A stretch of 64,000 nucleotides of DNA from Blastopirellula sp. J2-11 (GTDB lineage: Bacteria > Planctomycetota > Planctomycetia > Pirellulales > Pirellulaceae), in the NCBI RefSeq assembly GCF_024584705.1, contig NZ_CP097384.1:1116001-1180000 (forward strand). The letters run 5' to 3'. Within the stretch, counting starts at the first letter, position 1; each line of letters begins with the position of its first letter. A program made the translations under genes and the position numbers. Below, one piece after another: positions 1-10,700 of the stretch. The notes below the pieces were generated by a model that made no database searches, was not told where the DNA came from, and was given only the letters and a program-made list of their open reading frames with translations.

Positions 1-3000
1 GACGCCAGCGGCGCTTCGATCGACATCAGCGGTCCAGCGACGTTCGATGCCGGCACGGTGATCAACCTGGCGAATGAAGCTGGCGACATTTTGCAGGTGG
101 ATGATCTAGCGAAGTTCATGGCGGCCGGCTCAATCGACATCGGCCCGGCCGGAACAGCAAATTTCGGCTCGCTGATGTTCCAAGGCGACGTCGTGACGAT
201 CCAAGAGGATAGCGATACGGTTCTCGCCGGCACGAATACCGCCAACTCGCTTGACTTGACTTCTAACGCTTCAATCAGCGACGCCACCGGCGCTTCGATC
301 GACATCAGCGGTCCAGCGACGTTCGATGCCGGCACGGTGATCAACCTGGCGAACGAAGCTGGCGACATTTTGCAGGTAGATGACCTAGCGAAGTTTATCG
401 CCGCTGGCTCGATCGACATCGGCCCGGCGGGAACGGCGAATTTCGGCTCGCTGATGTTCCAAGGCGACGTCGTGACGATCCAAGAGGATAGCGACACGGT
501 TCTCGCCGGCACGAATACCGCCAACTCGCTTGACTTGACTTCTAACGCTTCAATCAGCGACGCCACCGGCGCTTCGATCGACATCAGCGGTCCAGCGACG
601 TTCGATGCCGGCACGGTGATCAACCTGGCGAACGAAGCTGGCGACATTTTGCAGGTAGATGACCTAGCGAAGTTTATCGCCGCTGGCTCGATCGACATCG
701 GCCCGGCCGGAACGGCGAATTTCGGCTTGCTGAATTTCCAGGGCGACGTGGTAACGATCCAGGAAGATAGCGATACCGTTCTCTCCGGCGCGAACACCGC
801 CAACTCACTCGACTTGACTTCGAACGCTTCAATTACCGACGCTGGGGGCGCTTCGATCGTGATTAGCGGTCCAGCGACGTTCGACGCGGGCACGACGATC
901 AATCTGGCCGATGCGGGAACAGACCTGCTGCAGGTAACGGACTTAGCGACGCTCAAGGCCGCCGGCTCGATCGACATCGGCCCCGCCGGCACGGCGAATT
1001 TCGGCACGCTGACGTTCCAGGGCGACATGGTGACGATCCAGGAGGATAGCGACACCGTTCTCTCCGGCGCGAACACCGCCAACTCACTCGACTTGACTTC
1101 GAACGCTTCAATTACCGACGCTGGGGGCGCTTCGATCGTGATTAGTGGTCCAGCGTCGTTCGACGCAGGCACGACGATCATCCTGGCCGATGCGGGAACA
1201 GATCTGCTGCAAGTGGATGACTTGGCGACGTTCATCGCCGCCGGCTCGATCGACGTCGGCCCGGCGGGCACGGCGAATTTCGGCTTGCTGACGTTCCAGG
1301 GCAGCGCGGTGACGATTCAAGAGGATGGCGATACCGTTCTCTCCGGCACGAATACGGCCAACTCGCTCGACTTGACTTCCAACGCTTCAATTACTGACGC
1401 CGGCGGCGCTTCGATCGTGATTAGTGGTCCGGCGACGTTCGACGCAGGGACGACGATCAACCTGGCCGATGCGGGAACAGACCTGCTACAGGTAACTGAT
1501 TTAGCGACGTTCAAGGCCGCCGGCTCGATCGATGTCGGCCCGGCGGGCACGGCGAATTTCGGCACGCTGAATTTTCAGGGCGGCGCGGTGACGATCCAAG
1601 AGGATAGCGACACGGTTCTCTCCGGTTCCAACACCGCTAACTCGCTCGACTTGACGTCCAACGCTTCAATTACTGACGCCGGCGGCGTTTCGATCGTGAT
1701 TAGTGGTCCAGCAACGTTCGACGCAGGGACGACGATTAACCTGGCGAATGAAGCTGGCGATGTCCTGCTGGTAACTGATTTAGCGACGTTCATCGCCGCC
1801 GGTTCGATCGATGTCGGCCCCGCCGGAACCGCGAATTTTGGCTTGCTGAATTTCCAAGGCAGCGCGGTGACGATCCAGGAGGATGGCGATACCGTTCTCT
1901 CCGGCACGAATACGGCCAACTCGCTCGACTTGACTTCCAACGCTTCAATTACTGACGCCGGCGGCGCTTCGATCGTGATTAGTGGTCCGGCGACGTTCGA
2001 CGCAGGGACGACGATCAACCTGGCCGATGCGGGAACAAATCTGCTACAGGTAACTGATTTAGCGACGTTCAAGGCCGCTGGCTCGATCGACGTCGGCCCG
2101 GCGGGCACGGCGAATTTTGGCTTGCTGGCGTTCCAGGGCGACATGGTGACGATCCAAGAGGATAGCGACACTATTCTCTCTGGTGCGAATGCCGCGAACT
2201 CGCTCGCACTGACTTCGAACGCTTCAATCACCGATGCGACCGGGGCATCGATCGTAATTAGCGGTCCAGCGACGTTCGATGCAGGCACGACGATTAACTT
2301 GGCGAATGAAGCTGGCGACTTCCTGCAGGTAACTGACCTGGCGACGTTCATTTCAAGCGGCGGGCAGACGATTGATGTTGGCGTCGACAATGGTATCAAT
2401 CGCGGGGACGATAGCGGCGCTATGGTGTTGCTGGGCCAGCTGACATTTGTCAGTGACAATGGTATGAATGTGCGAGATTCGGTGACGATTCGCGTAGATT
2501 CCGATATGGAAGTGACCGGAGTCAATCTGGCGGCCGATCTGTTTTTGGCGGCGAACGGATCGCTGATGCAGGTCGAAGATGGGAACGCGCTGACGGCGGA
2601 TCGGATTGATCTGGATGTGAACGGCGACGGGAGCGTGGTTGGCGACGCTTTGTTTGAAGCGGCCGCTGGCGAGGTTATCAATTTGTTTGGCGACACTTCG
2701 TCCAATCCGCTGGGTGAGCCGGTCTCGACGTTTTTGGCGGATAACAAGATCGCAGGAGCCGAATTCCGCGCCGCAGGCGGCGGCGACCTATCCGATATCT
2801 ACTATCGCAATATCAGCACGGCGGCGCTCTTTCCGACTTTGCCTGGGATGGTGACCGGGAGCCTGCGGATACAGTTTACGGCGGCTGATATCATAATTGA
2901 CGACGATATTAACGTCGGCGATCAGTTGATCCTTGAATCGCTTGGGGCGTTAAATAGCATTTCGGATGTCGATGGCGTTTCGATCGTCGCGAAAGATGCG

Positions 3001-6000
3001 ATCTTTGTGGCCGATGGAACGATCACGTTGGCCGACGAAGCGAATAATGAACTGAAGATCGGCGTCGCGGCGGATGATAACGCTTTCTTCTATTCACGCA
3101 CTGGAAAAACGATTGCCGTCGGCGCCAGTGACGCGGATGGAACTGCCAGCGGAGCGACGGTCGAACTCTCTTCGTTGACCTTCTCTAGCAGTGATGGATC
3201 AACTGTCCGCGGCGATGTCGTTATTCACGAGACCGATTCAACTCTGCTGGCGTCGCGACGGTTCGAGGTTGACGGTTCACCGGTGATCTTTGTGAACCGG
3301 GCTGACTCACTGGTGTTGATCACCGATGGCGATTTGACCGACGCCGATTCGGACGGCTCGCTCAACGAAAATATTTTGCGAGCCAGCGTCGATGTCGCCA
3401 ACAGTTCGGTGATGATGGCTGGCGGAGAAATTCACCTAGCCGATCAAGCGATGATTACGGTTGACGGCGTCGATCTGAGCGTTTACTCGCTCGGTTTGAA
3501 TGACGGCGCCCTCGATAACGACATCGCGTTGTTCGTGACGACCGCAGGCGGAAATATTCGCGTTGGCGTGTCCGACATGTTGGCGACCGACAGCGACGCG
3601 TCGGTAAAGGTCGATGGCATCACATTCAACACGGTTGGTGGAACCGGGGACGTTTATCTGCAAACCGACAGCGAAACCAATCTGGCTAATCGTAAATTCG
3701 CCGGAACCACCTACGAGAATCTCGCCAATAATCTGGTGTTGCGTACTACCGGGATCATCGGTTCAGCCGGGAGCGAAAAGAGCTCTATTATTGGTGACGC
3801 ACGTTTTCTCGCGAGCGGCGACATTAAGTTGGTCAACTCCGATGCGGACGCTCAATTGCTGGTCGGCGGCAATGCATTTTTCCAGTCCGACGGCGCGGTC
3901 ACCGTTGGCGTCGGGACGAGCGGCGTGAATTTCGGCACATTGACGTTTGATGCGAAGGGCGCGGTGAAGATCACCGAATCAAACGCGATCGGCGGTTTTG
4001 TCGCTCCGGCGGCCGGCATGACGATCATCGATACGACTTTCGATGGCGGCAACACGAATCACGCCGCCTCGGCGACGCTCATCTCCGACAGTTTCATTGC
4101 CGACGCGATCGCGACGACAATCGAAGTCGACACCTTCGCTACGTTGACGGCCGATACGACGATCACGCTGGGGGACAACGTCGGCGACAAACTGATCGTC
4201 AAGGGAGACGCATCGTTCACATCAACCAGCGGACAGCAAATTGACATCGGCGTAACGCCGACAGCAAAACTGGCGACCGATCGCGGGACCGATAGCGGCG
4301 CGACCGTCGAACTTGGCTCGCTGCAGTTCGAGAGTATCGGCGGTGACGTGACGATTCATGAAGATTTGGGCATGTTGCTGGCGGGGGCCAGTCAAGCCGA
4401 TACGCTTGTCCTGGTCGCCAACCAGGGAGATATTCGCGATTCGATCGGAACCAAGGTGACGGTTGCCGATTTTGCCGAGTTTCATTCCGAAATGGATGTT
4501 GTGTTGGCTGATCAGAAGACCGACGAATTGACGGTTGTCGGCAACGCATTGTTTACCACCGGCAACACCAACTACTTTGCAACTCCCGGCGTTGTTCGCG
4601 AAATTAGCGTCGGTGTGATCGATGTCGATGCAGCGAGTAGCCCGAACGCTTCGGGGCGCGGAACCGACAGCGGCGCGATAGTGTCGCTAGGAAGCGTGAC
4701 GTTCTTTGGTTTCGCCAATATGGACGCCGGCGCCCATGTGACGATTCGCGAAGACGCATCGATGGTGATTACTCATGCCGAGCGTCGCGAAGGGGTCGGA
4801 GCGACCGAGATCACCAACTTCGCTCAGACGGCGCTGTTGATCGCCGATAATGCCGCCAATAGTGCGACGATCACTGATTCGCAAATCGACGCGGTCGGAG
4901 GCACTTCGATTGAAACGACCGACTATGCGATTTTCCAGGCAAACTCGCACATCGTGTTGGCGAATGAAGCGGCGGACGCATTTACCGTCGGCGGAAACGC
5001 CTACTTGGCGTCGCAATTGGGTGATATCGATCTGGGCGTGCTGGCGAAGACTGTCAACGCGCTTGATCGAGGCGCCGACAGCGGCGCCAACGTCCAACTG
5101 GGAACGCTCACATTTCAGGCGAAGCTGGGCGACGTCACGATTCATGAAGATGGCGATACGACGCTGGCCAACGGAAATTCGTTGCGAGGAACCGGCAGTG
5201 CGGCGAATTCGTTGGTGCTTGAGAGCAGCGGATCGATCGACGACATGGCAGGGACCAGTTTGGTCGTCGCGCAATTGGTGGCGGCGCCGGTCGCCGGTTC
5301 AGCCGAGGATCAAATTGACGGATTGGCGATCTTGCGAGCTGGCGCGGATGTGCACCTGGGCGATTCGGCGGGAGACTCGATTGATCTGCGGCGGTTGTCG
5401 CTAACGGTCGGCGGCGACGTTTCGATCATGGAAAGTTCAGCGAGCGACGGCGGCCTATTGTTAGTTGACGGTTCGCAAGCGATCGGAACGATGGCGATCA
5501 AGTCCGACGGTCATCTGGTGCAAATCAACGACGAGCGAACAGGCGCCGCGTTTAGCTTGATTGTCGCCGATCAAGCGTTGTTGGTCGCCGGCGGGGCGAT
5601 CGTGATGACCAAAGTCGATTTCCAACAGGCGACCTTGCAAGCCCACGGAACTTTGCAGGTGACGCCCGGCGCGACGCTCAATGCAACGGATGCGGCGAAC
5701 GGCGGATTACTCGGTCGTCGTTCGACCGATGCGATTTCGAGTTACTTGCCAAACTCCAACGACGACACCTTCGCACCGAAAGGCCCGAGTACGACGCCAG
5801 CAACGCAAACCAATATGGATGGCGTTTATTCGGTGGTGTTGTCGGATGTAAATAGTCTGACGATTGCGTTGGTGACCGACTCGTTAGGAACCATCGCGGC
5901 GGATCCGGTGACGCTTGCGTTTGAAGTCGCAGGCAGCGATAGTCTGGCGATCGCCAATTTTAAACCAGCGTTGTCGGCGGTCGGAGTTTCGGCAGGACAT

Positions 6001-7533
6001 CTGTTCGTGCAGACGGCCGGCGACTTGACCTTTGCTGAGCAAGCGGCCGATCCGTTGGACAACGTCGTCGTGTATGGCGAAGTGCGGATGACCGGCGGCA
6101 CGACCACCAACAATGCGTTCACCGCTCTGGCCGGCGGTACGTTGAACATCGCGGGAGACTCGATGTTGGTGATGCGCTCGGCGGCGGACTTCTTTCTGCT
6201 GAACGACGCCAACAACACGTTAACTCCTTATGTCGGCGGCGGGTTGGCCGACTCGGTCGGCTCGTTGGGCGCCGTCAGTTCGTTTGCAACCTTTGTGGAC
6301 GTGGATACGCAGCCTGGCTTTATCGAAGTCGGCGAGTTTGGCCCGATCTATCAGCGAACCGCCCAGAGCGCCGATCCCGACGCATCGACTTCACAAATCG
6401 CCAAGGGGATTGGCTTTGGGCAATTCCAAGTCAACGCCACCATCTCAAAGCTCGGAGATTCGTCGACGATCAATGTCGACGGACAACCGGTCTATGTCGA
6501 GCAGAACTCGCGAGTTTTGGTCGATTGGGGAGATGGTTCGCAGGACGTCTATCTGTTCCAAGATCCGATCAATGGCGCCCAGACGCTGCAGCACACTTAC
6601 GCATCAGGCTTCGCCAGCTCCGAGCAGCGCGCGACGGTGACGATTACCGCGTTCAACGATCCGCAGATCAATCTGTATGACAATGTCGTTGACGATACGA
6701 CGTTCCGCGATTTGAATTCGGTCACTGACACCTTTGAAGTCATTTTCCCTGTTGGCGTGCAATTTGCCCCAGAGCCGCCGCCGTTCACGCTCCCTTCCGC
6801 TCCTGAGATTGCGCCGGTCGCCGTCTTGCCCGACTCCGTCTTCGCAGTAACGACGAACTCTACGTTCAACTCGGATGGAGGTTCGCTGAATCAAATCCAA
6901 GAAGTCGTGGTCGTGATCGTCAACGCCTTGGATGAAGAAGTGGGGGAACGAATCGTGTTGCAAGGATTCAGCACGATCGAAGAGGTCAAGCAATTCATTC
7001 AAGAGAGTACGCGGTTTTTGCCTGGCCGATACAAGGTTTCGATTCTGCTGGCCGGACAACAAGAGCCTGACGTCTATTACTTTGATAAGGTCGCTGCAGA
7101 CGCGCCGGACGGCGCCAGCGGCGGCGGTGGATTTGAAGGACATGTGCAATCCGCGGCGCCAGAACTGCCAGCCGATGCGTCGGCGGAGCAAGTTTGGGCG
7201 GTGCAATACGAAAAATGGTTCGAAGCCGACGACACGATGTCGGACGAAGAAAATTCAGCCGACGTCGTGGATGCTTGGACTCCCGACCTCTCCGCCGCAT
7301 GGCAAAGAGAAAAGCTTTCCGAATCGCGCGAAGCGCCATCTTCGCTTCGTCGCCGCTGGATGCTGCCGGGGGGGATCGGCGGAGCGCTAATGATGGCCGC
7401 TTTCGCACTCAATCCGCAAGCAGATCGCCAGCGCGCCGAGGCGGTCGAAGAAACGCTCGAGCGAGAGTCCCAGGAGTCGAGCGAGTCGAAGCAAAGTCTT
7501 TCACGTCGCCGCTGGAGACGACGCGTTCGATAA
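1..7533 (+). CDS. Giant beta-repeat surface protein, 5' end outside window
   Basis: The reading frame is open from base 1, so this is the C-terminal part (about 2,510 residues) of a larger protein. The first 2.3 kb is a tandem array of 93-residue units rich in Thr, Ser, Asp and Gly, with recurring short motifs such as FQGDVVTIQED and NTANSLDLTSNASI. Later units are degenerate and variable in spacing, for example DRGTDSGATVELGSL and VTIHED. This is what a right-handed beta-helix or filamentous-haemagglutinin-like stalk looks like. Around bases 6430-6650 there is a PKD-like domain (VDWGDGS ... HTY). The C-terminal 80 residues hold a short hydrophobic stretch (WMLPGGIGGALMMAAFAL) flanked by arginines and ending in RRRWRRRVR, which could be a membrane anchor or sorting tail. 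Cysteines are essentially absent. The function is probably adhesion or cell-surface structure; that part is inference. Confidence 0.85.
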   Translation, partial: DASGASIDISGPATFDAGTVINLANEAGDILQVDDLAKFMAAGSIDIGPAGTANFGSLMFQGDVVTIQEDSDTVLAGTNTANSLDLTSNASISDATGASIDISGPATFDAGTVINLANEAGDILQVDDLAKFIAAGSIDIGPAGTANFGSLMFQGDVVTIQEDSDTVLAGTNTANSLDLTSNASISDATGASIDISGPATFDAGTVINLANEAGDILQVDDLAKFIAAGSIDIGPAGTANFGLLNFQGDVVTIQEDSDTVLSGANTANSLDLTSNASITDAGGASIVISGPATFDAGTTINLADAGTDLLQVTDLATLKAAGSIDIGPAGTANFGTLTFQGDMVTIQEDSDTVLSGANTANSLDLTSNASITDAGGASIVISGPASFDAGTTIILADAGTDLLQVDDLATFIAAGSIDVGPAGTANFGLLTFQGSAVTIQEDGDTVLSGTNTANSLDLTSNASITDAGGASIVISGPATFDAGTTINLADAGTDLLQVTDLATFKAAGSIDVGPAGTANFGTLNFQGGAVTIQEDSDTVLSGSNTANSLDLTSNASITDAGGVSIVISGPATFDAGTTINLANEAGDVLLVTDLATFIAAGSIDVGPAGTANFGLLNFQGSAVTIQEDGDTVLSGTNTANSLDLTSNASITDAGGASIVISGPATFDAGTTINLADAGTNLLQVTDLATFKAAGSIDVGPAGTANFGLLAFQGDMVTIQEDSDTILSGANAANSLALTSNASITDATGASIVISGPATFDAGTTINLANEAGDFLQVTDLATFISSGGQTIDVGVDNGINRGDDSGAMVLLGQLTFVSDNGMNVRDSVTIRVDSDMEVTGVNLAADLFLAANGSLMQVEDGNALTADRIDLDVNGDGSVVGDALFEAAAGEVINLFGDTSSNPLGEPVSTFLADNKIAGAEFRAAGGGDLSDIYYRNISTAALFPTLPGMVTGSLRIQFTAADIIIDDDINVGDQLILESLGALNSISDVDGVSIVAKDAIFVADGTITLADEANNELKIGVAADDNAFFYSRTGKTIAVGASDADGTASGATVELSSLTFSSSDGSTVRGDVVIHETDSTLLASRRFEVDGSPVIFVNRADSLVLITDGDLTDADSDGSLNENILRASVDVANSSVMMAGGEIHLADQAMITVDGVDLSVYSLGLNDGALDNDIALFVTTAGGNIRVGVSDMLATDSDASVKVDGITFNTVGGTGDVYLQTDSETNLANRKFAGTTYENLANNLVLRTTGIIGSAGSEKSSIIGDARFLASGDIKLVNSDADAQLLVGGNAFFQSDGAVTVGVGTSGVNFGTLTFDAKGAVKITESNAIGGFVAPAAGMTIIDTTFDGGNTNHAASATLISDSFIADAIATTIEVDTFATLTADTTITLGDNVGDKLIVKGDASFTSTSGQQIDIGVTPTAKLATDRGTDSGATVELGSLQFESIGGDVTIHEDLGMLLAGASQADTLVLVANQGDIRDSIGTKVTVADFAEFHSEMDVVLADQKTDELTVVGNALFTTGNTNYFATPGVVREISVGVIDVDAASSPNASGRGTDSGAIVSLGSVTFFGFANMDAGAHVTIREDASMVITHAERREGVGATEITNFAQTALLIADNAANSATITDSQIDAVGGTSIETTDYAIFQANSHIVLANEAADAFTVGGNAYLASQLGDIDLGVLAKTVNALDRGADSGANVQLGTLTFQAKLGDVTIHEDGDTTLANGNSLRGTGSAANSLVLESSGSIDDMAGTSLVVAQLVAAPVAGSAEDQIDGLAILRAGADVHLGDSAGDSIDLRRLSLTVGGDVSIMESSASDGGLLLVDGSQAIGTMAIKSDGHLVQINDERTGAAFSLIVADQALLVAGGAIVMTKVDFQQATLQAHGTLQVTPGATLNATDAANGGLLGRRSTDAISSYLPNSNDDTFAPKGPSTTPATQTNMDGVYSVVLSDVNSLTIALVTDSLGTIAADPVTLAFEVAGSDSLAIANFKPALSAVGVSAGHLFVQTAGDLTFAEQAADPLDNVVVYGEVRMTGGTTTNNAFTALAGGTLNIAGDSMLVMRSAADFFLLNDANNTLTPYVGGGLADSVGSLGAVSSFATFVDVDTQPGFIEVGEFGPIYQRTAQSADPDASTSQIAKGIGFGQFQVNATISKLGDSSTINVDGQPVYVEQNSRVLVDWGDGSQDVYLFQDPINGAQTLQHTYASGFASSEQRATVTITAFNDPQINLYDNVVDDTTFRDLNSVTDTFEVIFPVGVQFAPEPPPFTLPSAPEIAPVAVLPDSVFAVTTNSTFNSDGGSLNQIQEVVVVIVNALDEEVGERIVLQGFSTIEEVKQFIQESTRFLPGRYKVSILLAGQQEPDVYYFDKVAADAPDGASGGGGFEGHVQSAAPELPADASAEQVWAVQYEKWFEADDTMSDEENSADVVDAWTPDLSAAWQREKLSESREAPSSLRRRWMLPGGIGGALMMAAFALNPQADRQRAEAVEETLERESQESSESKQSLSRRRWRRRVR
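61..2292 (+). repeat. Tandem array of eight 279-bp coding repeats
   Basis: Units start at 61, 340, 619, 898, 1177, 1456, 1735 and 2014, each exactly 279 bases (93 codons) apart with no indels. Bases 1-60 are the end of a further upstream unit, and 2293 onward begins a degenerate ninth unit. The first two units differ at only about a dozen positions, nearly all in their first half. Sequence from about 1300-1540 matches about 1860-2098 almost exactly, a 558-base (two-unit) higher-order repeat. Confidence 0.95.
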
Positions 7534-7731
7534 TTCGGGCCTAATCGGCGATTTTCTCGCCTCTACCCCACGAAATGCCGGTTTTGTTGGTGAATCGAGC
7601 GGCTTTGATTTATGATCGAATGGTATTGGCTGCGCAATCGATCGAGCTCTTGAGCACGATTTCGCCGTTCCTTTTTCATGCCCCCAATCCAGCTCCAACC
7701 GCTTCTTACTTGATCGCCGGAAAGCTTGTTC

Positions 7732-10700
7732 ATGTTTGTGTGCCCGCAATGTACCGCCCAGCTGACCGATACGCAGCAATCGGAAGGACGCTGTCCTGGA
7801 TGTGGGGCCGCATGGGATGCTGAACCGGTGATCGGCAGAACGATCGATCTGCCGGATAGTGGAGACCTTGGACAGACGTACGAATTTGACCTGGTCGAAG
7901 ACGATGCGGACAAATCAACTCCATCTGTCGATTTGTCGAGCGACAAGACGACGCCGGATGGGCGCCAAGGAACGATCGAAATCGATACTCCGATTGCGGC
8001 TCAGTCGCACGAAGTGATGCAGACGATCGACCTGCCTGACGCTGATGAGGCGCCGATTCCGCCGCGCAGTGTTCTTGATCCGCCTGCTTCCGCGGGGGCT
8101 GAGTCGGCGCCAGCGCAACCGCCCAGTGATGAGGAGTTTGGATTTTCGTTGTCGAGCGAAGTTGAAGGAGACGAAGCAGCGAGCGATGTGAATCGCACGA
8201 TCGATCTTCCTGCGCCAGATTCGTCACTCGGGCATACGGTCGATCTGCCTGATAATTTATTTTCGGCACAAAATACGCTCGATCTTCCCGACGATGGCGG
8301 GAGTCCAATTTTCGGACAGACGTTGGATTTGCCTAGCGACGGAGTGGGGCGAACGATCGACTTGCCGCCGGCCTCTGGGATCGGGCAAACTGTCGACAGT
8401 GTGGGCGCTGTCGATTCGGAGTTCGATCTCGCGATGGGGTCGAAGCCGCTTTCGGCCGACGGCGTCCGCCGATATTGGGAAGGGGCCGAGAATCCAGGTG
8501 ATTCTCCGCTGACTTCGCTCAAGACGGCGACCATCGCCAGGGGACGCGAACTGGGCGTGGAAATTCGCGAGCGGATTCTCGCGAAAGATGCGAAGCAGGG
8601 CGAATCGTCGGACTATGAGTTGATCAATATCCTCGGCGAAGGAGGGATGGGGACCGTCTACGCGGCCGATCAAAAGTCGGTGCGTCGGCGTGTCGCGATC
8701 AAAACGCTGAAAAACAAAGGGGGAAAACGGAAAGACGATCGCGCCAAGTTCTTAAGCGAAGCGGTGCTGACCGGTTTTCTGGATCATCCGAATATTGTTC
8801 CGATTCACGAATTGGGACAGACCAGCGACGGCACGCTCTTCTACTCGATGAAGCTGGTGAGCGGCACTCCTTGGCACGAGGCGATTCGCAACAAAACGGA
8901 ACTCGAGAATCTCGAGTATTTGGACCGCGTTTGCGACGCGGTGGCGTTCGCTCATTCGCGCGGCGTGATTCATCGCGATCTGAAGCCAGAAAACGTCATG
9001 CTCGGCGAGTATGGCGAAGTCTTGGTGATGGATTGGGGCTTGGCGGTCGATCTCAACCGCGGCGACCATTTCAGCATGGGAGGTACGCCTGCATACATGG
9101 CGCCGGAGATGGTGCGCGGTCCTATCGAAACGATTGGAATCGGCAGCGACATCTATCTGCTGGGCGCGATCCTGTATGAGATCGTCACCGGCGCGCCGCC
9201 GCATGCGGCCAAGACGGTGACTGAATGCCTGGTCGCCGCGGCCGAAAATAAAATCACCCCGGTCGATTCCAGCAGCACGCTGCTCAAGATCGCACTGCAC
9301 GCGATGTCGAGCGATATCAGCCAGCGGCACGTCTCGGTCGCCCAATTTCAGTCCGCGATTAGCGAGTATCAATTCCATTCGCAAAGTTTGGGGATGGCGG
9401 CTCGTGCACGCGAAGATTTGGAGGAAGCGCGGTCGACGCAAAACTACGACCAATTCTCCCGGTCCCTTTTCGGCTTCCAGGATGCGATTGATCTGTGGCC
9501 GAAAAACGAAGCGGCGATCAATGGTTTTCGCGACGCACGGCGGGCCTACGCCGAATGCGCGCTGGCCAAAGCGGACTTCGACCTCGGCTTGCAACAGTTG
9601 GACGAGACCGATCCCGAGACCCAGTCGCTGTACGATGCGTTGATTCGGGGTCAAACCGATCGTCGACTCGCCCAGTCGCGCAAACGTTTCGCCCAATTGT
9701 CGGCGATTGCGGCCATGTTGCTGCTGATGGTTGGCGCCGTCGCTTTTGGCGTGGTCGTGTACGGCAAGAATGCGGCGATCGCCAAAGAACGAGATAATGC
9801 CGAAGTGCAACGTCAGCTGGCGGTGGAAAATGCAGCACAGGCGGTCAAAGAGAAAAACGCCGCAGATGCGGCGAAGAAAGTGGCCGAGAATGAGAAAGCG
9901 ATCGCCACCGCGGCAAAGTTGACTGCGGAGAAGGAAAAAGCGGCTGCAGACAAGGCGAAGTTGACCGCGGAGAAAGAAAAGGCGGCTGCGGACGTAGCGC
10001 GGGAAACGGCTGTGAATGAGAAGGCGCTTGCCGACAAAGCTCGGGCCGAAGCCGAATTCGCCGCGGTCTTTTCTCGTGTTGGTTTGGCCCAGGCCAAAAT
10101 CGAGGCGAACGATATCGGGCGAGCGATTGAACTGCTGGAGCAGATTCCCGAGCGCTTTCGCAATTGGGAGTGGGGCCACTTGTACGAACGTTGTCATGCC
10201 GACGTGCCGCAGATCGACGCGCTCCGGCCGATCACGGCGGTCGCATTGTCCCCGCAAGGAGACCTATCGGCGGTGGGCGGGACCGACGGAATCGTTTCGC
10301 TCTATTCACAAGCGGAAGGAGCGATCGCCCAAAAATCATTGGATCTGCAGGGAGCGCCGATTACGTCGATCGCCTTCGCGCCGACGGGAGATTTTTTGTT
10401 GATCGGTTGCGATGATCCGCAGCAACATCTGGTCGCCTGGTATCCGGCGAACGATGAAAAACATACGATCCTCGTGCGAAATCCATACGTCCCAGAGAAA
10501 GACCATCCGCGTTATCACGTGGAGCGAATTACGTTTCAGCCGGAAAGCGGCGTCGCCTATATCGCCGCGAATGGCTATCTGTTCTCAATCGCTTCACCGG
10601 AAGCGACCGCCAAACCGTTGCGCTATTTCACGGACGGTTTGAATGCGGTGAGCCTGTCATCGGATGGCTCGACGCTGTTGTTGGCCGGCGGGAATGTCCG

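Noticed and set aside
61-2292. Regular repeats considered as a CRISPR array
   Set aside because: The period is 279 bases, the whole unit is conserved, there are no unique spacers and it is protein coding.
1575-2747. 390-codon open frame on the minus strand inside the repeat array
   Set aside because: It mirrors the repeat codons, has no ribosome site and its translation is a repeat of the sense frame; the sense protein is clearly real.
8752-10257. 501-codon minus-strand frame under the kinase gene
   Set aside because: It lies wholly inside a recognised kinase gene and shows no domain pattern; it results from high GC codon bias.
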